The position numbers and the translations under genes were made by a program. The notes under the pieces were generated by a model. The model did not search any database, was not told the DNA's origin, and saw nothing but the letters and a program-made list of their open reading frames with translations. A DNA stretch of 17,927 nt from an uncultured Lachnospiraceae bacterium (GTDB lineage Bacteria > Bacillota > Clostridia > Lachnospirales > Lachnospiraceae): positions 1-17,927 of the forward strand of contig CAJTXH010000051.1 in the NCBI GenBank assembly GCA_910580005.1, written 5' to 3'. This document shows, piece by piece, positions 1-7,375 of the stretch (position 1 is the first letter of the stretch; each line of letters begins with the position of its first letter).

Positions 1-779
1 CCGCCTGATGCTACTGAGAAATATTTCTTGCCCTGTTCAATACATTCTTTCTTATATGTACCTGCAACTGGATGCTGGAAACGTGTAGGGTTAGTAGAGT
101 TACCTGTAATAGATACATCTACACCTTCCTTATGCATAATTGCAACACCTTCACATACATCATTAGCGCCATAGCAGTTTACTTTAGAACGAAGCCCTTC
201 AGAATAAGACTTACGGAAAACTTCCTTTACTGTATTAGTATATGGGTCATATTCTGTTTCAACAAATGTAAATCCATTAATACGTGAAATAATCTGTGCA
301 GCATCTTTTCCAAGACCATTAAGTATAACACGGAGAGGTTTTTTACGCACTTTATTAGCTTTCTCTGCAATACCAATAGCACCTTCTGCTGCTGCAAATG
401 ATTCATGTCCTGCCAGGAAGCAGAAACAGTCTGTTTCTTCTTCAAGAAGCATCTTTCCTAAATTACCATGGCCAAGTCCTACTTTACGTGTATCTGCAAC
501 TGAGCCTGGGATACAGAATGACTGTAAGCCTTCACCTATAGCTGCTGCTGCATCAGCAGCCCTGCGGCAGTTCTTCTTAATTGCAATAGCAGCGCCTACG
601 ATATAAGCCCAGCATGCATTCTCAAAACAGATTGGCTGAATGCCTTTAACCTGGTCATAAACGTTAAGCCCAGCATCTTTTGTAATCTTTTCTGCTTCTT
701 CAATAGAAGCAATACCATAGCTGTTTAATACGCTGTTAATCTTATCAATTCTTCTTTCATATGATTCAAATAATGCCAT
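1..779 (-). CDS. GGGtGRT protein, 3' end cut by the window edge
   Basis: The reading frame is open from an ATG at 779 to the window edge, giving 259 residues of what is normally a protein of roughly 330 residues. It begins MALFESYERRIDKINSVL and is interrupted at SVASGG, where the family's GGGtGRT signature would follow; I recognise the family from this point and from its partner gene. An AGGAGG site lies 9 bases upstream of the start. The protein looks soluble, with an alanine-rich stretch (AADAAAAIGEG) and a GHESFAAAEGAIGIAEKA region. The biochemical role of the family is not established to my knowledge. It is found in anaerobes next to the NifU-like scaffold encoded immediately upstream, 20 bases away, so the two are probably one operon with a linked function. 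No frameshift is visible in the part present. Confidence 0.85.
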   Translation of the reverse strand, partial: MALFESYERRIDKINSVLNSYGIASIEEAEKITKDAGLNVYDQVKGIQPICFENACWAYIVGAAIAIKKNCRRAADAAAAIGEGLQSFCIPGSVADTRKVGLGHGNLGKMLLEEETDCFCFLAGHESFAAAEGAIGIAEKANKVRKKPLRVILNGLGKDAAQIISRINGFTFVETEYDPYTNTVKEVFRKSYSEGLRSKVNCYGANDVCEGVAIMHKEGVDVSITGNSTNPTRFQHPVAGTYKKECIEQGKKYFSVASG

Positions 780-799
780 TATCCGTTGCCTCCTTTATA

Positions 800-1507
800 T
801 TATTTTTCGATTTCCTTATCTGTTCTAGGGTCAATGAGCTTAACAGCATCGTCAACACGGCCATACTGGCCACTTGCTTTCTCCCATGCTGTGTTAGGGT
901 CATCACCCTTCTTGATGAAGTCTGTCATCTTTCCAAGGCTAACGAACTTGTAACCAATAATTAAGTCATCTGCGTCAAGAGCAATTGCTGTAACATAACC
1001 CTCAGCCATTTCAAGGTAACGCGGGCCTTTCTTTAATGTGCCATACATTGTCCCAACCTGGGAACGCAGCCCTTTGCCAAGATCTTCCAGACCTGCGCCT
1101 ATAGCAAGCCCATCCTCTGAAAATGCTGACTGTGAACGTCCGTATACAATCTGTAAGAATAATTCCCTCATAGCTGTATTAATAGCATCACATACAAGGT
1201 CAGTGTTTAAAGCTTCCATTACTGTGCGTCCTGGAAGGATTTCTGCCGCCATGGCTGCAGAATGTGTCATACCTGAACATCCGATAGTTTCAACCAGTGC
1301 TTCCTGGATAATACCTTCCTTTACATTAAGGGTAAGCTTACAGGCACCCTGCTGTGGTGCACACCAGCCTACACCATGTGTAAAACCGGAGATATCCTTT
1401 ACTTCTTTTGCTTTCACCCATTTTGCTTCCTCTGGGATAGGTGCGCAGCCATGTGCAACACCCTGGGCAACTGGGCACATGTTTTCTACTTCCTGTGAAT
1501 AAATCAT
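800..1507 (-). CDS. NifU/IscU-like iron-sulfur cluster scaffold protein (GGGtGRT partner)
   Basis: A soluble 235-residue protein. The ATG at 1507 (MIYSQEVENM) is chosen because GAAAGGAG sits 7 bases upstream; a second ATG at 1513 is only one base from that site, and longer forms have no site. Residues about 65-125 resemble the NifU N-terminal/IscU fold: GCSGMTHSAAMAAEILPGRT with Cys77, then Cys106. Further cysteines at 11, 21, 49 and 56 are possible ligands; Cys49 and Cys56 lie in GWCAPQQGACK. Family knowledge suggests Fe-S cluster assembly or transfer, but this subgroup is much longer than classical IscU (about 130 residues), and the segment after about residue 130 is specific to it. It is followed by the GGGtGRT gene on the same strand, so it probably serves that protein. 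No SufBCD or cysteine desulfurase gene is in the window. Confidence 0.8.
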   Translation of the reverse strand: MIYSQEVENMCPVAQGVAHGCAPIPEEAKWVKAKEVKDISGFTHGVGWCAPQQGACKLTLNVKEGIIQEALVETIGCSGMTHSAAMAAEILPGRTVMEALNTDLVCDAINTAMRELFLQIVYGRSQSAFSEDGLAIGAGLEDLGKGLRSQVGTMYGTLKKGPRYLEMAEGYVTAIALDADDLIIGYKFVSLGKMTDFIKKGDDPNTAWEKASGQYGRVDDAVKLIDPRTDKEIEK

Positions 1508-1537
1508 GTTCATGCTCCTTTCAATAATGCTTATTAT

Positions 1538-1556
1538 CTGTGGCATAGTGCCACAG
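1538..1556. promoter_or_regulatory. Perfect inverted repeat in the 5' region of the NifU-like gene
   Basis: CTGTGGCA at 1538-1545 and TGCCACAG at 1549-1556 are exact inverted copies with a 3-base spacer. The repeat lies 31 bases upstream of the scaffold gene start on the minus strand. It could be an operator for a dimeric repressor or a small RNA hairpin in the leader. No T-run follows on the minus strand, so it is not a terminator. I cannot assign a binding protein. Confidence 0.5.
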
Positions 1557-1601
1557 TCCTGGTAATATTTTCTCACAAAAATGCGTTTTAGTCTACACCT
1601 T

Positions 1602-1631
1602 TTGACAAAAAAATAACAAAAATAATTAATA
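1602..1631 (+). promoter_or_regulatory. Candidate sigma-A promoter for the RRE-kinase gene
   Basis: A perfect TTGACA at 1602-1607 is followed after 18 bases by TTAATA at 1626-1631 in an AT-only stretch. The -35 is exact but the -10 is weak and its register is uncertain. Initiation here would give a leader of about 120 bases that contains the whole 30-codon ORF at 1668-1760. Confidence 0.4.
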
Positions 1632-1667
1632 TAAATTCCAGTTATAAGTTGTTTTAACTAGCGGAAC

Positions 1668-1760
1668 ATGGTAAATTCATTATATAAGCAGTTTCCAGTT
1701 ATAAAAATTGAAGGCTGGGCTGTTATTAAAAACTTACCAAAAGGAGTTTTATATTTATGA
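1668..1760 (+). CDS. Possible 30-residue peptide upstream of the RRE-kinase; speculative
   Basis: This ORF runs from an ATG at 1668 to a TGA at 1758-1760. The stop overlaps the kinase start as ATGA, the arrangement seen in translational coupling. The peptide begins MVNSLYKQ, has a central FPVIKIEGWAV and ends LPKGVLYL. It has two tyrosines and one tryptophan, no cysteine, and a single serine at residue 4. Because the kinase carries a PqqD-like domain, which in RiPP pathways binds a precursor's leader, a small coupled peptide would make sense as its substrate. Against this, the ORF lacks a well-spaced ribosome binding site (only GCGGA two bases before the ATG), and the kinase's own AAGGAG lies inside it. 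It may be a chance ORF. Confidence 0.2.
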   Translation: MVNSLYKQFPVIKIEGWAVIKNLPKGVLYL

Positions 1761-2926
1761 AGCCAAAAGACGGATTTATCAAAACAACTATATGTGGCGT
1801 CCCCTGCCTGCTCCCATATGGGCAGAATATTGCAGACCATATGCCAGAATTAAAACTTAACTCCACTGCTTCCCTTATATGGGACTTAATATGCAAAGGA
1901 ATGGACAAAGAACAGATTGCCAGTGTAATTTGTAATAAATATGACGCCAGCAAAGATAACATGCAGGATATACTTGCAGATATTACAGAATATGAAAACC
2001 TCCTTGTATCATATGGTATTCTGGAAAACCAGCAGCTATCTGGTACTGTTCCATCTTCCCACGCAAAATATTTCCAGACAGGGAATATTAAAATTGCATT
2101 TGACGGTCCAGACATCATCTTTGAAAAATACTTTAATGATTTTGCCTGCCCTGCCGGGGATATGCAGTACCAGCAATATATCCATTTCTACAAGGGGAAG
2201 CCAAGATGGCATGTTAACGGAAATGTACTTATAAGAAATGGCGCTATTTCTATAATAGATACTGGTACAGAAGGTGCATCTGGCAATTCATATATATTTA
2301 CATTTCCAGAAGAATATGGCATATATGAAATGAGGGTTTCAAAAGACGGCTCTGCCGCAGATATTTACTGTATTCCTGGATTTAATACAGAACATGCAGG
2401 CTATATATTCCATGCACTCCGTTTTGCATTTCTTATAGCAGCACAGCAGCAAGGAATGTATGTTATCCACTCAGCTTCAATATTATATAAAGGAAAGGCA
2501 TGGCTTTTCTCTGGAAGTTCCGGCACTGGTAAATCCACCCATACAGCCCTCTGGAATAAATTATATAATACACCTGTACTTAATGGGGACTTAAATATAA
2601 TAAGCATTAACGGCAACCTTCCTGTAACATACGGGTTGCCTTGGTGCGGCACATCCAGAATATTTACAACAGCATCTTATCCGCTTGGTGGGATTATATT
2701 TTTAAGACAGGCTGCTGTAAATAATGTTGTAACACTTACTGGATATGACAAAGCGCTATCACTTATGCAAAGGCTTGTTTCGCCTTCATGGGATGCCATG
2801 CTTTTACAAAAAAACCTGGACTTTGCAGAAACCATAATCCAGAAAATCCCAGTTTACAGGCTGGATTGCACGAAAGAACCAGAAGCAGCATCCATTATGA
2901 AAAATATTATAGACAGTCTGGGTTAA
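1757..2926 (+). CDS. PqqD-like (RRE) domain fused to an HPr-kinase-like P-loop domain
   Basis: A soluble protein of 389 residues, with AAAGGAG about 10 bases before the ATG. Residues about 15-92 look like PqqD, with the typical NSTASLIWDLICKGMDKEQI and a closing LVSYGIL; this fold binds leader peptides in RiPP biosynthesis. Residues about 215-385 resemble the HPr kinase/PEP-carboxykinase P-loop fold: VIHSASIL (His238), Walker A GSSGTGKST (253-261, Lys259), an NGD with Asp278, and a PWCG motif at 295-298 that I associate with HprK-like proteins near RiPP genes. Relatives phosphorylate peptides or proteins, and kinases of this fold modify some lasso precursors, so ATP-dependent phosphorylation of a peptide is a reasonable guess. 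Apart from the tiny ORF overlapping its start, no precursor, radical SAM enzyme, cyclase or exporter is adjacent. The repressor gene downstream lies 182 bases away with its own promoter. Confidence 0.75.
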   Translation: MKPKDGFIKTTICGVPCLLPYGQNIADHMPELKLNSTASLIWDLICKGMDKEQIASVICNKYDASKDNMQDILADITEYENLLVSYGILENQQLSGTVPSSHAKYFQTGNIKIAFDGPDIIFEKYFNDFACPAGDMQYQQYIHFYKGKPRWHVNGNVLIRNGAISIIDTGTEGASGNSYIFTFPEEYGIYEMRVSKDGSAADIYCIPGFNTEHAGYIFHALRFAFLIAAQQQGMYVIHSASILYKGKAWLFSGSSGTGKSTHTALWNKLYNTPVLNGDLNIISINGNLPVTYGLPWCGTSRIFTTASYPLGGIIFLRQAAVNNVVTLTGYDKALSLMQRLVSPSWDAMLLQKNLDFAETIIQKIPVYRLDCTKEPEAASIMKNIIDSLG

Positions 2927-2989
2927 CTGCATTATATTTAAACATACTATTTAATAAAATATAAGTTTTAATTTTATTGTTAAATTCAT

Positions 2990-3018
2990 TTGACTTTTTT
3001 TTAATTACAATATATAAT
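2990..3018 (+). promoter_or_regulatory. Sigma-A promoter of the BlaI-like gene
   Basis: TTGACT at 2990-2995 is followed by a 17-base spacer and a perfect TATAAT at 3013-3018. Transcription would start near 3025, giving a leader of about 85 bases before the ATG at 3109. Confidence 0.7.
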
Positions 3019-3080
3019 ATGCTTAATTACTACCTAGCTAATATTTAAGAAGTTTTTCTGTATTTGTTTATTTAAAATTA

Positions 3081-3094
3081 TTAACTAAAGTTAA
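3081..3094. promoter_or_regulatory. Palindrome overlapping the BlaI-like gene's ribosome binding site
   Basis: TTAACT and AGTTAA flank AA as a perfect 14-base palindrome. Its right end runs into the AAAGGAG ribosome binding site at 3093-3099. Position and symmetry suit an autoregulatory operator, but the sequence does not match the known BlaI/MecI operator (TACA/TGTA core), so the assignment is a guess. Confidence 0.35.
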
Positions 3095-3108
3095 AGGAGA
3101 AATAAATC

Positions 3109-3522
3109 ATGAAGCAAAAACATAAGCAGATGATTAATATCAATCTGACAAAACGTGATATGGACGTTATGAATATTTTATGGGATAGCGATGAGCCTAA
3201 GACCGCCGCTTTAATCGTTAAGGCAAAACCCGAACTTACAATGAATACTGTACAGGCAGTCCTTAGAAAATTACTTAAAAACAATCTGATTGAAGTTGCT
3301 GATATTGTTTATAGTGGTACTGTACTTACACGCAGCTATAAATCAATGGTTACACAGGAGGAATTTTTACTGTTTAAAATGACCTCTGAATACCAGTCAT
3401 TAAGCAAGAAAGTTTCTAAAGTTTCTATTTTATCAGCACTTTTAGACACAGAAGAAGACCCTGCGCAGGTAAAGCAGGACATTGAGCAGATAGAAGAACT
3501 GATAAGCAAATACAACAAGTAG
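3109..3522 (+). CDS. BlaI/MecI/CopY-family transcriptional repressor
   Basis: A protein of 137 residues, the usual family length is 120-140. AAAGGAG precedes the ATG at 3109 by about 9 bases. The N-terminal winged helix shows LTKRDMDVMNILWDSDEPKT, then a recognition-helix region LTMNTVQAVLRKLLKNNLIE, and a basic wing with TRSYKSMVTQEEF. The C-terminal 45 residues form the family's acidic dimerisation helices. BlaI and MecI normally pair with the membrane protease sensor BlaR1/MecR1, and CopY with copper transport; neither partner is here. The only nearby genes are the RRE-kinase upstream on the same strand and the convergent VanW-like gene, so the target is unknown. It has its own promoter and a downstream terminator and is probably monocistronic. 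Confidence 0.85.
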   Translation: MKQKHKQMININLTKRDMDVMNILWDSDEPKTAALIVKAKPELTMNTVQAVLRKLLKNNLIEVADIVYSGTVLTRSYKSMVTQEEFLLFKMTSEYQSLSKKVSKVSILSALLDTEEDPAQVKQDIEQIEELISKYNK

Positions 3523-3557
3523 ACTTCTTTATATGTACTTATTGCAGGCAGGTAAAT

Positions 3558-3590
3558 AAAAAACCACATTTTTTATAATGTGGTTTTTTT
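3558..3590. terminator. Bidirectional intrinsic terminator
   Basis: AAAAAACCACATT (3558-3570) and AATGTGGTTTTTT (3577-3589) form a 13-base-pair stem with a 6-base loop. The stem ends in T-runs on both strands, so it can stop the BlaI-like gene on the plus strand and the VanW-like gene on the minus strand. Confidence 0.85.
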
Positions 3591-3628
3591 ATTTATATTG
3601 CTGCTATCCCACAGCTTTAAATACTATA

Positions 3629-4966
3629 TCAGCTTCCTTCCCTGTATGTATCAGTGTGCAGGAATTTAGACTCTTTAAGCTTCCCATTTTTGTATATATC
3701 AAGGTACGCTTCTGCCTTAAGGCTTGAAAGCGGCACTGAACGTGGTTTGTAAGTATAATCCCCTAACACCCCTTTATATGACACAATCTGGAATGTAAGT
3801 GTATTCCCTTCAGTAAATGCTTTTATAATAATTGGTACATCATATTTATTTTCAACTACAAGGTCTTTAACGCCTTCTGAAATTGCTGCATCAAGCCCAA
3901 GTGGGACATAATGTACTGTCATGCTGTGCGGAAGCCTTCTGGCTGGTGTTATGCCGGCCAGTAGCAAAGCATTGTAAGCTGTTGTAGAAACCTGGCATAT
4001 ACCACCGCCCTCTGTCTGCACGACTTTGCCATTAAGGTAAGAACCTGCTGCCTGGAAACTCTGCCCGTCTGAACCATCATGTATAACCTTATCAAATGAA
4101 ACCCTCTCTCCTGGCAGAAGGAATGTGCCATTAATACGTGAAGCACCAACCTGTATATTGTGCCCCCTGCTGGAAGCGCTTACAAAACTTGTAGAAAATT
4201 CACTTATAACTGTATTAACTTTCTTAATGTCATCCTTTGTCCATTCAGGTTTTATGGCTTTTGTCTTATATTCTGCCTTATAGTTTTCCTTTTTATCTGA
4301 CTGAAGGTATTCTTTAAGCCCGTTTTTTATTTTGTCCAGTTTAAGCGACCTGCCTTCTTCTGGTTCTGTAATTACGCCACTTTTAGTAATACGTGAATTA
4401 ACAACTGCTTTTACATGGTTTTCTTCCAGTTTTTTAATAAATTTTTCCAGTTTCTTTTTATTATACTGGCATTTTACTTTTACAGAATATCCAGATGGGC
4501 TTTCTTTACCAGTAATAATATTATACTGTTCCTGCATATCCCTGTCTTTATCCATATTTACAATAATTTCTGCAATCTTTCCTTCATCTCCTGTCTGGAA
4601 CTTTGTACCATCGGAAGCTTTATAGAAAATTTTTTCATCAAGTTCTTTCATTGAAAACTTATATTTCCTGCCATCAACAGTTACTTTTACTTTCCTGTCC
4701 TTATATGCCTTGCTTTCTGCTTTAAGTTTAGTAGTAATTTCTTCTGCTGTCATGCCAGATAAATCTATACTGCCAAGCATTTTATTGCCATAAGAAACTT
4801 CACGGCGGTTTTCAACTATGCCTTCACGGCGTTTAGTTTCAGCTATAGCCGCCCTCGCCTCTTTCTGTCCGGCATAATAATTAACACCATACATCCCACC
4901 AATAACTGCAAGGGCAACTGCACCTGTAACACCTGCAGCAGCTAATACTTTATACAACTTTTTCAT
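3629..4966 (-). CDS. VanW/YoaR-type membrane-anchored envelope protein
   Basis: A protein of 445 residues with an N-terminal membrane anchor or uncleaved signal (residues about 5-30, AAAGVTGAVALAVIGG). The rest is predicted to be extracellular. Residues about 60-245 contain YoaR-type peptidoglycan-binding repeats (SIDLSGMTAEEITTKLK; KKKLEKFIKKLEE). The VanW domain covers about 255-385, with LLPGERVSFDK and the hallmark GGGICQVSTTAYN at 320-332. A short tail follows, KAEAYLDIYKNGKLKESKF. The domain was named for vanW of van clusters, but this long form is a widespread chromosomal protein of clostridia and bacilli with no proven role in resistance. A GGAAAGG site precedes the ATG. It stands alone on its strand, with 197 bases of gene-free DNA upstream and the shared terminator downstream, some 6.7 kb from the van cluster. 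Confidence 0.88.
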   Translation of the reverse strand: MKKLYKVLAAAGVTGAVALAVIGGMYGVNYYAGQKEARAAIAETKRREGIVENRREVSYGNKMLGSIDLSGMTAEEITTKLKAESKAYKDRKVKVTVDGRKYKFSMKELDEKIFYKASDGTKFQTGDEGKIAEIIVNMDKDRDMQEQYNIITGKESPSGYSVKVKCQYNKKKLEKFIKKLEENHVKAVVNSRITKSGVITEPEEGRSLKLDKIKNGLKEYLQSDKKENYKAEYKTKAIKPEWTKDDIKKVNTVISEFSTSFVSASSRGHNIQVGASRINGTFLLPGERVSFDKVIHDGSDGQSFQAAGSYLNGKVVQTEGGGICQVSTTAYNALLLAGITPARRLPHSMTVHYVPLGLDAAISEGVKDLVVENKYDVPIIIKAFTEGNTLTFQIVSYKGVLGDYTYKPRSVPLSSLKAEAYLDIYKNGKLKESKFLHTDTYREGS

Positions 4967-5163
4967 TATTATATCTTGCCTTTCCCGGAATTAATTACAT
5001 ATATGCATCTTATCCCGATTTTATTGTAAAAACTAAATGTATGTTTTATATAGTAGCATATAAATGTTACAAATTTTTAGCATTTATATTAATTCTTTTT
5101 AATCTTGACACACGCATGAATAAACAAACTAAAAAGCATGGAGATGGTACATAAGTTATTATT

Positions 5164-6723
5164 TTATTTATTTGCAAATTCTTCCCTGCTTATACATTTG
5201 CTTGCAAGCAGGAAAACTATGTAACAGACAATTATTATTACACATATAAGAAAAAGCGCTGGTATCTTTAATGTAAATGGAATAACCATAAGCAGTGCAT
5301 TATAAGCCTTATATGACATGCTTCCTGCAAAAGCTAAAAACAAGCAGGGAAGTATAATCCAATGTAAGCTGTCAGGAGCTATATAATTTTTAAGGTAAAA
5401 TCCTTCCATGACTGCCATAATTACCTGGCTTGCCAGCATTCCTGCAAGGTATGCTTTTATACCATATACAGGAACTAGCGCTACAAGGAAATATATTTTT
5501 AATGTAAGGCTTAATACAGTTATTATAAATGTAAACTGTGTATGCCCCATTCCATTTATTATGCTTGTAAATGCTGTTGAAACATACAGGAACGGGCATA
5601 GCCATGAAAGTATTACTATATACGAACCAGCATCTGTATTGTGAAAGAAAAGTGTACCCATTTCATCCCCAAATACAATAAATATACATATACATAGCCA
5701 TCCAATAAGAAGGTTGTATTTTGTAGCAAATGTTACAGACTTTCTTATTTTAGCAAAGTTTTTTTCCGCCTGGGCCTGTGCTATTGATGGAAGCAGCATA
5801 ACTGCAAATGAATTGCTGATAGCAGACGGGAAAAGGATAAAAGGCATTGCCATACCTGATAAAATGCCATATATGCTTAATGCATCTGCAGGGCTGCATC
5901 CATATTTCTGGAGTGCAGCAGGTATAAATACAGCTTCGGCACTATGTAAAAGTGAAACTATAAGTTTGGTTGTAGTAAGTATAACAGACAGGGAAAGAAG
6001 TGTCTTAAAAACGGGGTGTTTTCCTCTTGCATGGTGGAGGCTTCTTGTTCTGCCAGTGCTGGTTTTTGTACTTTCTGTCTGGTGCAGGGATATAAAAAGT
6101 CTTACAATGCTGAAAATACAGCCGCATATTTCACCTGTTACAAGCCCACATACAGCAACAATAGCATTAAATTCTTTTCCAGAGCCTGCAAATGTGCACA
6201 TAAGGTATACAAAAAGCACCCTTGACAACTGTTCAATAATCTGTGAACCTGCAGGGACAGAAGCATTTTGTATTCCATAGTAGTAACCTGAAATGCATGC
6301 TGAAATACTACAGAATGGGAACAGCAGTGCCATTATTTTCAAATATGGGGCACACGATTTTTCAAGCAGGATTTTTTCTGCTATCCATCCAGGGCTGGAA
6401 TAAACAAGTGCCATAAGCAATATTGAAAGGCTTAAGGCAAGTGCCATCCCTGAAACCAGTATTTTTAAAGGTGATGCATAGCCCTGGTTCTTTTTTGGCA
6501 TAACTGTTCCAGTAATCTGTGAAATTGCAGTTTGTATTCCAGCGCCATATATTGTAAAACATATGCCATATACAGGGAAAACAAGCTGGTATATTCCAAG
6601 CAGCTCTGAACCAAGCAGCCCTGCAAGGAACACCCTGTAGAAAAACCCTATAATACGGGTTATAATACCAGCAATAGTAAGTATTATAGTTCCTTTAATA
6701 AGTTTATTCTGGAAGAATTTCAT
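5164..6723 (-). CDS. SpoVB/MurJ-like lipid-linked oligosaccharide flippase
   Basis: A 519-residue polytopic membrane protein, close to the length of B. subtilis SpoVB. It opens with the family pattern LIKGTIILTIAGIITRIIGFFYRVFLAGLLGSE, here given in two parts: LIKGTIILTIAGIITRIIGF (residues 8-27) and FYRVFLAGLLGSELLGIYQ (28-46). About 12-14 hydrophobic helices follow, with charged loops near 220 (TSTGRTRSLHHARGKHP), as expected of the MVF/MOP exporter superfamily. Members flip undecaprenyl-linked sugars, such as lipid II or a spore-cortex or polysaccharide precursor. Sequence alone does not separate SpoVB from YtgP/MurJ or a capsule flippase. No glycosyltransferases are adjacent. AGAAAGG precedes the start by about 11 bases. 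The gene is divergent from the XRE-LytTR operon. Confidence 0.85.
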   Translation of the reverse strand: MKFFQNKLIKGTIILTIAGIITRIIGFFYRVFLAGLLGSELLGIYQLVFPVYGICFTIYGAGIQTAISQITGTVMPKKNQGYASPLKILVSGMALALSLSILLMALVYSSPGWIAEKILLEKSCAPYLKIMALLFPFCSISACISGYYYGIQNASVPAGSQIIEQLSRVLFVYLMCTFAGSGKEFNAIVAVCGLVTGEICGCIFSIVRLFISLHQTESTKTSTGRTRSLHHARGKHPVFKTLLSLSVILTTTKLIVSLLHSAEAVFIPAALQKYGCSPADALSIYGILSGMAMPFILFPSAISNSFAVMLLPSIAQAQAEKNFAKIRKSVTFATKYNLLIGWLCICIFIVFGDEMGTLFFHNTDAGSYIVILSWLCPFLYVSTAFTSIINGMGHTQFTFIITVLSLTLKIYFLVALVPVYGIKAYLAGMLASQVIMAVMEGFYLKNYIAPDSLHWIILPCLFLAFAGSMSYKAYNALLMVIPFTLKIPALFLICVIIIVCYIVFLLASKCISREEFANK

Positions 6724-6957
6724 ATAATATAAGCCTTTCTGCCATATAGCAAAAGCGGTTAATATACTATATGAAAATTATGGGCTAATATGTATCCGTT
6801 TCAACATATATATACCCCATCATAACAATAACATATTTATTTAATACCACTATGTACATGTATTTTATAAATATTTAATTAAAATATATAAAATTTTTTA
6901 CTAGCATATCAAAATATGAGTGATAATACTTAATATATGTGTATAAGAAAAGATGAA

Positions 6958-6970
6958 TTGACGTTATAAT
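6958..6970 (+). promoter_or_regulatory. Candidate -10 region for the XRE-LytTR-GHKL operon
   Basis: A perfect TATAAT at 6965-6970 lies 31 bases before the chosen start at 7002. No -35 is found at the right distance; the TTGACG at 6958 is immediately adjacent. The promoter may need an activator. The rest of the divergent gap from 6724 is very AT-rich. It contains CATATAG (6743-6749) and CTATATG (6767-6773) as a loose inverted pair on the flippase side and no ORF. Confidence 0.35.
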
Positions 6971-7001
6971 AAGATACTAGTAAAAGATGAGGTACGGATT
7001 T

Positions 7002-7349
7002 ATGGCACTTGATAGCGTGGAAATGGGCAGAAAGCTTAGGGAGATACGTGAGGAAAACCATATGACACAAAAAATGTTTGCATCAGTGTTGAATATTTCC
7101 CAACAGACACTAAGCAGATATGAAAATGGAAAAACAATAATTCCATATGAAGATTTAAGAAAAGTGGTTACAGTTTTCGGGGTATCAGTTGAATATATTC
7201 TTGAGCTTGAAAACAGGGAAATGACATCAGATGAAATACGTCTTGTTGATTATTATAGAAGGTTAGATGATGGAATGAAACAAAGTGTAAAAAATTTGCT
7301 TAAAGCTATGGCAGAAGAATTTCCGGATAAAAGTAAAAGTTATAGTTAA
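7002..7349 (+). CDS. XRE-family helix-turn-helix regulator of the quorum-sensing operon
   Basis: A protein of 115 residues. The ATG at 7002 is preferred because GATGAGG lies 9 bases upstream; an ATG at 6987 has only a weak site and would itself overlap that motif. Residues about 7-60 form a Cro/C1-type domain (GRKLREIREENHMTQKMFA, then ISQQTLSRYENGKTIIPYED, then FGVSVEYIL). The remaining residues are an acidic helical tail (YYRRLDDGMKQSVKNLLKAM) that may mediate dimerisation. The response-regulator gene starts 26 bases downstream on the same strand, so the protein is probably cotranscribed with the two-component system and tunes it or its own promoter. Phage repressors share this domain, but no phage gene is nearby. 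Confidence 0.88.
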   Translation: MALDSVEMGRKLREIREENHMTQKMFASVLNISQQTLSRYENGKTIIPYEDLRKVVTVFGVSVEYILELENREMTSDEIRLVDYYRRLDDGMKQSVKNLLKAMAEEFPDKSKSYS

Positions 7350-7375
7350 TTGGAGAATATTACAAAGGAATGCAT

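Noticed and set aside
1038..1502. 154-residue plus-strand ORF
   Set aside because: It is antisense to the NifU-like gene, has no ribosome binding site of note and a composition typical of a shadow frame.
2953..2978. AATAAAAT/ATTTTATT as a terminator after the RRE-kinase gene
   Set aside because: The stem is only A-T pairs and no proper T-run follows, so it is unlikely to terminate.
3629..4966. The VanW-domain gene as part of the vanG cluster
   Set aside because: It lies 6.7 kb from vanT with unrelated operons between, and its long YoaR-type form with peptidoglycan-binding repeats is a common chromosomal protein of Firmicutes.
5714..6280. 188-residue plus-strand ORF
   Set aside because: It is wholly antisense to the flippase gene, whose reading frame is clearly conserved in type.
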